From an uncultured Bacteroidales bacterium (lineage in GTDB: Bacteria > Bacteroidota > Bacteroidia > Bacteroidales > P3), in assembly GCA_937906975.1 (NCBI GenBank), contig CALCUN010000046.1, forward strand, positions 1 to 17,911: a stretch of DNA of 17,911 nt. The letters are read 5' to 3'. A model generated the notes under the pieces. That model was not told the origin of the DNA and did not search any database. It was given only the letters and a program-made list of their open reading frames with translations. A program made the translations under genes and the position numbers. Of the stretch, positions 13,965-17,911 are shown piece after piece; positions within the stretch are counted from its first letter, which is position 1, and each line of letters begins with the position of its first letter.

Positions 13965-14939
13965 ATGAAGAAATTAATATTAGGACTTTGTCTTTTATTT
14001 TGTTTTGGCATAGAATCACAATGCCAAAATCTTTTGTTAAAAGCAAAAAATGGCAATACAGAAGCACAATATGAGTTAGCAACACAATATTACAAAGGAA
14101 TTGGACAAATACAAAGCTATTCTAATGCATTTGTTTGGTATAAACGTGCAGCAGAAAAGAACCATCTTGCTTCATGTTACGCACTTGGTACAATGTATGA
14201 AGAAGGTAAAGGTTGCGCTCAAAACAAACGTTTAGCATTTAGTTACTTTATTCAAGCAGCAGAAAGAGGTAATGCACCTTCTCAACTAAAAGTTGCAAAG
14301 ATGTTTGAAGAAGGAGAAGGCGTTATAGAGAATAAATCTCGTGCTTACCTATGGTACAGAATTTGTGCTGAAAGAGGAGAGGCATTTTCTTGCAGAAAAG
14401 TTGGCGACTTTTACTTTAACGGAGAAGTTGTAGCAAAAGACTTGGTAGAAGCAAAGTATTGGTATGAAAAAGCAGCAGAACAAAATGAAATCTACGCAAT
14501 GCAAAATCTTGCATACATATATGTGATAGGACAAAGCATAGCTCCCGACTACAAAAAAGCATCTACACTTATAGAAAAGCCACTTGAAAAAAATCTTGCC
14601 GTAGCTCAATATGTAAAAGGCTTTTTATTAGAAAACGGATTCTATGGAGAAAAGAAAAAATCAGAAGCAATCAATTGGTATAAGAAGTCAGCAATGCAAG
14701 ATTGTCCTTATGCAAAAGAAATAGTTGCAATTGACACCTATCAAAGAACAGGAGAAATAAAAGATTTGTTAGATATAAAAAACATAGAACAATCTCAAAC
14801 TTATTATATCTTAGGAAAAGAATACATAGACGGTAAAAAAATTAAGAAAAACCGTAAAAAAGGATTGGATTACATTAAAAAATCAGCACAATTAGGAAAC
14901 AAAGAAGCAGAAAATTATTTAACCAAAAAGAAAAAATAA
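13965..14939 (+). CDS. Exported Sel1-repeat protein, second of a tandem pair
   Basis: Starting at the ATG at 13965 the protein has 324 residues. It has a signal peptide (MKKLILGLCLLFCFGIES, then QCQ) and about seven Sel1-like repeats, such as YALGTMYEEGKGCAQNKRLA, KVGDFYFNGEVVAKDL and YILGKEYIDGKKIKKNRKK. The first five are well formed and the later ones drift. The open frame extends upstream to 13920, overlapping the previous gene, but that start would bury the signal peptide behind 15 charged residues, so it is rejected. The lipobox is not canonical (Ser-Gln-Cys), so it is more likely periplasmic and soluble than a lipoprotein. It is co-directional with its neighbours, 8 bases after the first Sel1 gene and 6 before the mutase. 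Role: periplasmic scaffold, partner unknown. Confidence 0.9.
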   Translation: MKKLILGLCLLFCFGIESQCQNLLLKAKNGNTEAQYELATQYYKGIGQIQSYSNAFVWYKRAAEKNHLASCYALGTMYEEGKGCAQNKRLAFSYFIQAAERGNAPSQLKVAKMFEEGEGVIENKSRAYLWYRICAERGEAFSCRKVGDFYFNGEVVAKDLVEAKYWYEKAAEQNEIYAMQNLAYIYVIGQSIAPDYKKASTLIEKPLEKNLAVAQYVKGFLLENGFYGEKKKSEAINWYKKSAMQDCPYAKEIVAIDTYQRTGEIKDLLDIKNIEQSQTYYILGKEYIDGKKIKKNRKKGLDYIKKSAQLGNKEAENYLTKKKK

Positions 14940-14945
14940 ACAATT

Positions 14946-16649
14946 ATGACACAAATAGACAAAAATGCTGCAATCAATGCCGATAATTGGTTAAAAGGAA
15001 GCATAGACCAGCATGCAAAGCAAGAAATAATTTCTTTAAGAGAAAGCAATGTAAACGAATTTAACGATGCCTTTTACAGAACATTAGAATTTGGAACAGG
15101 AGGACTAAGAGGAGTAATGGGCATTGGAACAAATCGTATGAATAAATACATTGTTGCAATGACAACACAAGGATTCTGTAACTACATTGCAGAAAACAAT
15201 CCAGGAAAACAAATACGCACAGTAATATCTTTCGATAGCAGAAACAACAGCAAAGACTTTGCGAAAATAACAGCAAGAGTTATGGCAGCAAATGGCTTTG
15301 AGGTATATCTTTTTGAAGACATTCGCCCAACGCCAGAGTTATCTTTTGCCGTTAGAGAGTTGAAAGCCGATGCAGGAGTAATGATTACAGCTTCTCACAA
15401 CCCAAAAGAATATAACGGATACAAAGCATATTGGAACGATGGTGCACAATTAACCTCTCCACACGATGAACTTGTGATAGAAAGAGTTAATTTGATAACA
15501 GATTTATCGCAAGTTAAAATGCAAGATGATGATAAAAATATCACAATCTTAGGAGAAGAATTTGATAACATCTATCTTGAAAAAGTAAAATCTTTATCAA
15601 TCAATAGCGATTGCATAAAAAAACAAAAAGACTTAAAGATTGTCTATACCCCACTTCACGGAACAGGAATTTCCTTAGTGCCAAAAGCATTGAAAGCATA
15701 CGGATTTGAAAACGTAATCTGCGTAAAAGAACAATCAATCCCTGATGGAAATTTCCCAACCTGCGTTTCACCAAATCCAGAAGAGCCAGCGGCATTAGAA
15801 ATGGGCATAAAACTTGCAAAAGAAATAGATGCAGACATGTTACTTGCAACAGACCCTGATGCAGACCGTGAAGCAATAGCAGTAAAGGACAATAAAGGAG
15901 AATGGATTATACTAAACGGAAATCAAACAGCAAGTCTTCTTTCTTATTATCTGCTTTCTGCAAATAAAAATGCAAACCTTCTAAAAGGAAATGAATATAT
16001 CATCAAAACAGTTGTTACAACTGATTTGATAAAGAAAATGGCAGAAGATTTTTCTGTTGAATATTACGATGTACTTACAGGCTTTAAACACATTGCCTCA
16101 AAGATTAGAGAAAATGAAGGAAAGAAAAGATACATAGGAGGAGGAGAAGAAAGTTTTGGATACCTAATAGGCGATTTTGTAAGAGATAAAGACGCAGTGT
16201 CAGCCTGCTGTATATTAGCAGAAATGGTAGCTTGGCTCAAAGAAGAAGGCACAAACCTATACGATTTCTTACTTCAACTTTACACAAAGTATGGATTCTA
16301 TCAAGAAAAACAAGTTTCCATAACACGTAAAGGCAAAACAGGAGCAGAGGAAATACAAAAAATGATGATGGATTTTAGAAACAATCCTCCAAAACAATTA
16401 GATAACGATGAGGTTGTTGAAATAATAGACTACTTAGACACAGAAAAAACACAATTACCAAAATCCAACGTATTACAATACCTATTAAAAAGTGGAAGTA
16501 AAGTATCAGTACGCCCAAGTGGTACAGAACCAAAAATCAAATTCTATTTTTCTATCACATTACCAATGACTTCCACAGAAGATTACGACAAACTACAAAC
16601 CCAAGCCACAGAAAAAATAGAAAGAATCAAAAACGAAATGGGACTATAA
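14946..16649 (+). CDS. Phosphoglucomutase/phosphomannomutase (alpha-D-phosphohexomutase family)
   Basis: The 567-residue cytoplasmic enzyme interconverts hexose 1- and 6-phosphates (glucose and/or mannose) through a phosphoserine. The N-terminal anchor is FGTGGLRGVMGIGTNRMN (49-66). The catalytic serine lies in ITASHNPKEYNG (Ser150), the Mg2+-binding loop is DPDADRE (Asp303, 305, 307), the sugar-binding loop is GGGEESFGY (398-406) and the phosphate-binding loop is RPSGTEPK (523-530). All four active-site loops are intact. The size and loops match the long bacterial form found across Bacteroidota and Firmicutes. It supplies precursors for cell-wall and capsule sugars or glycogen. It starts 6 bases after the Sel1 gene and ends just before a bidirectional terminator. 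The coding strand here has more C than G, unlike the upstream genes. Confidence 0.95.
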   Translation: MTQIDKNAAINADNWLKGSIDQHAKQEIISLRESNVNEFNDAFYRTLEFGTGGLRGVMGIGTNRMNKYIVAMTTQGFCNYIAENNPGKQIRTVISFDSRNNSKDFAKITARVMAANGFEVYLFEDIRPTPELSFAVRELKADAGVMITASHNPKEYNGYKAYWNDGAQLTSPHDELVIERVNLITDLSQVKMQDDDKNITILGEEFDNIYLEKVKSLSINSDCIKKQKDLKIVYTPLHGTGISLVPKALKAYGFENVICVKEQSIPDGNFPTCVSPNPEEPAALEMGIKLAKEIDADMLLATDPDADREAIAVKDNKGEWIILNGNQTASLLSYYLLSANKNANLLKGNEYIIKTVVTTDLIKKMAEDFSVEYYDVLTGFKHIASKIRENEGKKRYIGGGEESFGYLIGDFVRDKDAVSACCILAEMVAWLKEEGTNLYDFLLQLYTKYGFYQEKQVSITRKGKTGAEEIQKMMMDFRNNPPKQLDNDEVVEIIDYLDTEKTQLPKSNVLQYLLKSGSKVSVRPSGTEPKIKFYFSITLPMTSTEDYDKLQTQATEKIERIKNEMGL

Positions 16650-16654
16650 AACAA

Positions 16655-16687
16655 AAGGGTGTCAAAAAATGGACACCCTTAATTTTT
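16655..16687. terminator. Bidirectional terminator between the mutase and HU genes
   Basis: AAGGGTGTC (16655-16663) pairs with GACACCCTT (16672-16680) around an 8-base loop, followed on + by AATTTTT. An A-rich flank serves the minus strand. It separates the mutase stop (16649) from the convergent HU stop (16696). Confidence 0.9.
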
Positions 16688-16695
16688 CCCATAGA

Positions 16696-17103
16696 TTACT
16701 CAATCAAACCCTTCACTGTTAAATCTTTCTCCTTTAAACTTGCCTTCGCTAAAAGATTTTTAAACTTAACCGAAGGTTTAAACAGACATTTCACCCTTTT
16801 TATGCTTTCATTCGTTACATCATCAGCGCTCTCACACGCTTTCGCTGAAATTGCCGGAACGAACGAACCCAACATTCCAAGTTTCACCGCCGAACCATTC
16901 ATTATATACTTTGAAATTTGTTGTTCAAGCGCTTTCACAACCCCTATAACATCGGCATAATTCATAGTAGTTGAATTACTTATCTCCTCGGCGATAGTGT
17001 CAAGATTAATATCTTGATTTCTCCATAATCTCGCCAAAAACTTCTCACCAGGATTTTCTCCAACGTGAACCATTCTTTTTACTTTTACAAAATTTACACT
17101 CAT
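16696..17103 (-). CDS. HU-family DNA-binding protein, Bacteroidales-type (viral histone-like)
   Basis: The 135-residue protein matches the HU/IHF-related family of Bacteroidales: MSVNFVKVKRMVHVGENPGE at the start, a helical TIAEEISNSTTMNYADVIGVVKALEQQISKY dimerisation part, then VKLGMLGSFVPAISAKACESADDV and VKFKNLL. It has the DNA-bending beta-arm region, though without the strict HU G-F-G-x-F motif. It is longer than classical HU (about 90 residues), which fits the HU-like family with an extended C-terminus. It bends and compacts chromosomal DNA. It is a single-gene unit with its own promoter at 17179-17209 and ends near the bidirectional terminator. Many paralogues usually exist per genome, so a specific role cannot be told. 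Confidence 0.9.
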   Translation of the reverse strand: MSVNFVKVKRMVHVGENPGEKFLARLWRNQDINLDTIAEEISNSTTMNYADVIGVVKALEQQISKYIMNGSAVKLGMLGSFVPAISAKACESADDVTNESIKRVKCLFKPSVKFKNLLAKASLKEKDLTVKGLIE

Positions 17104-17178
17104 AATTTTTTTTGTTTTGAAAAGTATGTGTTTAAAAATTTAATAGAAAAAACGGAAGTATAATGCTAAAAATGACTG

Positions 17179-17209
17179 CAAAGATAATGTTTTTTTGCCC
17201 TCACTCCAA
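17179..17209 (-). promoter_or_regulatory. Promoter of the HU gene (TTG-N20-TATCTTTG)
   Basis: Minus-strand TATCTTTG (17179-17186) is an exact TAnnTTTG -7 box, and TTG (17207-17209) lies 20 bases before it. Transcription would begin near 17172, giving a leader of roughly 70 bases before the HU ATG. Confidence 0.75.
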
Positions 17210-17211
17210 TA

Positions 17212-17245
17212 TTTGTTTGCTTTTTTATTAAAAATCCTACTTTTG
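17212..17245 (+). promoter_or_regulatory. Candidate rightward promoter with TACTTTTG -7 box
   Basis: TACTTTTG (17238-17245) fits TAnnTTTG. TTTG occurs at 17212-17215 and 17216-17219, with spacings of 22 and 18 bases. It overlaps the area just upstream of the HU promoter and points to the right, divergent from HU, towards no recognisable + strand gene. Confidence 0.4.
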
Positions 17246-17303
17246 CTTAATTTTTCATATCAAAATCTTTTGTTTTCTTAATGATTTTAAATAAAAGATG
17301 TTG

Positions 17304-17334
17304 TTTGGTTTAATTTTCTCATTTCTTATTTTTG
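17304..17334 (+). promoter_or_regulatory. Candidate rightward promoter TTTG-N19-TATTTTTG
   Basis: TTTG (17304-17307), 19 bases, then TATTTTTG (17327-17334): a complete Bacteroidota promoter pattern pointing right. No + strand coding frame follows inside the window. The region is T-rich, so chance is possible. Confidence 0.45.
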
Positions 17335-17366
17335 CTTTTTGTCAAAAGAACTTTTTTTTCGTTTTT

Positions 17367-17398
17367 TTTGTTTTTTCATATAAAATATTGTATCTTTG
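17367..17398 (+). promoter_or_regulatory. Rightward promoter TTTG-N20-TATCTTTG with no gene behind it
   Basis: TTTG (17367-17370), 20 bases, then TATCTTTG (17391-17398), the same -7 box as the HU promoter. It should drive a + strand gene starting soon after about 17405, but only the antisense of a SpoIID-like fragment follows. The rest of the 329-base gap between HU and that fragment is AT-rich and holds nothing else I can recognise. Confidence 0.6.
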
Positions 17399-17432
17399 GC
17401 AAGATATTTTTATTTTATTTGGTAAAATAGGT

Positions 17433-17911
17433 TTATTCTTGAAATATATCTACTTGATTATGAAATAAATAAGAAGATTTTATCGTCTTTTTTCTGTATA
17501 AATAATCTAAATCTAAATAAACCTGATTTAAAGTAGAATCCACTACATCATATTCTTTATCTTTATTATACTCAATTCTTTTTAAAGCATAAGTTCTTGC
17601 TACAACACTTTGAGCTTTTAGTGCTTCTATTTGGAATGCTGCTGGCATTTCAGCACCGACTACTCCTATTAGATAATCAGTAAGGTTTAATGTTACTATA
17701 TTACCATTTGATCTTATTACTGTTATTTGTTGTTCTTTATTTTTATTTTCTTCTATTTGTTCTGTTTCTTTTATTTCCTCAGTTATTATTTGATTATTTT
17801 GTTTATTTTCCTTTATGAAATTATCGAAGGTTGTAATCTTGTATGAAGAAGCACAAATGGTTTTCAAGGCAGCAGTATCTTCCGGAGAATCCGCTGACAC
17901 CCGGATAATAT
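17433..17911 (-). pseudogene. Truncated SpoIID/LytB-domain fragment at the window edge
   Basis: The minus-strand frame is open to the window edge and has no certain start; a GTG at 17900 is the first possible one. The middle reads as the N-terminal part of a SpoIID/LytB domain: [17 protein letters not shown], containing the Glu of EMPA that is catalytic in SpoIID, then [21 protein letters not shown] and [14 protein letters not shown]. SpoIID is a lytic transglycosylase that cleaves glycan strands. Here the frame ends about 25 residues after QVYL, where an intact protein would run on for well over 100 residues, and no other frame continues it. An acidic, Asn/Gln/Lys-rich linker lies before the domain and no membrane segment is visible. 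The wording resembles SpoIID of low-GC Firmicutes/Mollicutes rather than Bacteroidota. The first roughly 30 residues are encoded by clearly higher-GC DNA and may come from elsewhere. Confidence 0.65.

Noticed and set aside
13375..14939. Tandem Sel1 repeats as a DNA repeat array or CRISPR-like element
   Set aside because: The periodicity is at protein level only (about 36 residues); the DNA units differ and there are no identical repeats with spacers.
17815..17911. + strand frame starting [17 protein letters not shown] and open to the edge as a gene start
   Set aside because: Only 32 codons are visible, it overlaps the SpoIID-like frame and has no promoter or family match; recorded only as part of the composition break.

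Overview
The window is low-GC DNA (roughly one third G+C by eye) from a member of the Bacteroidota, most likely an anaerobic Bacteroidales. The evidence is Bacteroidota-style promoters (TTTG about 19-20 bases before TAnnTTTG), an HU protein of the long Bacteroidales type, exported proteins with short signal peptides ending in a Q-type cleavage context, and typical genes such as a FucP/GluP-family sugar transporter and an AddAB-like helicase-nuclease pair.

Region 1 (1-1730, + strand): the tail of an upstream gene, an outer-membrane beta-barrel protein and a small exported protein. The last two have related 17-base palindromic motifs upstream and terminators built on the same CTCTTAGG core. A decayed 50-residue C-terminus of an AraC-type regulator lies on the minus strand between them, in what otherwise looks like an empty intergenic stretch. 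Region 2 (1734-9823, - strand): a tightly packed four-gene unit reading addA-like, addB-like, M16 zinc peptidase, sugar MFS transporter, with one TAATG overlap and gaps of one to five bases. It combines double-strand-break repair with peptide and sugar metabolism.

Region 3 (9980-13326, + strand): a Glu/Pro-rich heptad-repeat protein, guanylate kinase, a protein that may be a degenerate nucleotide-cyclase homologue, and a SpoIIE/PP2C phosphatase fused to an extra C-terminal domain. They are almost contiguous and end in a hairpin terminator whose loop carries a candidate promoter for the next unit. Region 4 (13375-16649, + strand): two tandem exported Sel1-repeat proteins and a phosphoglucomutase/phosphomannomutase, closed by a strong bidirectional terminator. 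Region 5 (16696-17103, - strand): an HU-family DNA-binding protein with its own promoter.

The right end is anomalous. After several rightward Bacteroidota promoters with no gene behind them, there is a truncated SpoIID/LytB fragment, very AT-rich and Firmicutes/Mollicutes-like, in the opposite orientation. The last roughly 90 bases then jump in GC content. This most resembles a chimeric contig end, or less likely a recent insertion. The window holds no recognisable CRISPR array, tRNA, rRNA or insertion sequence. The most unusual native content is the region 3 signalling-like cluster and the concealed AraC remnant.
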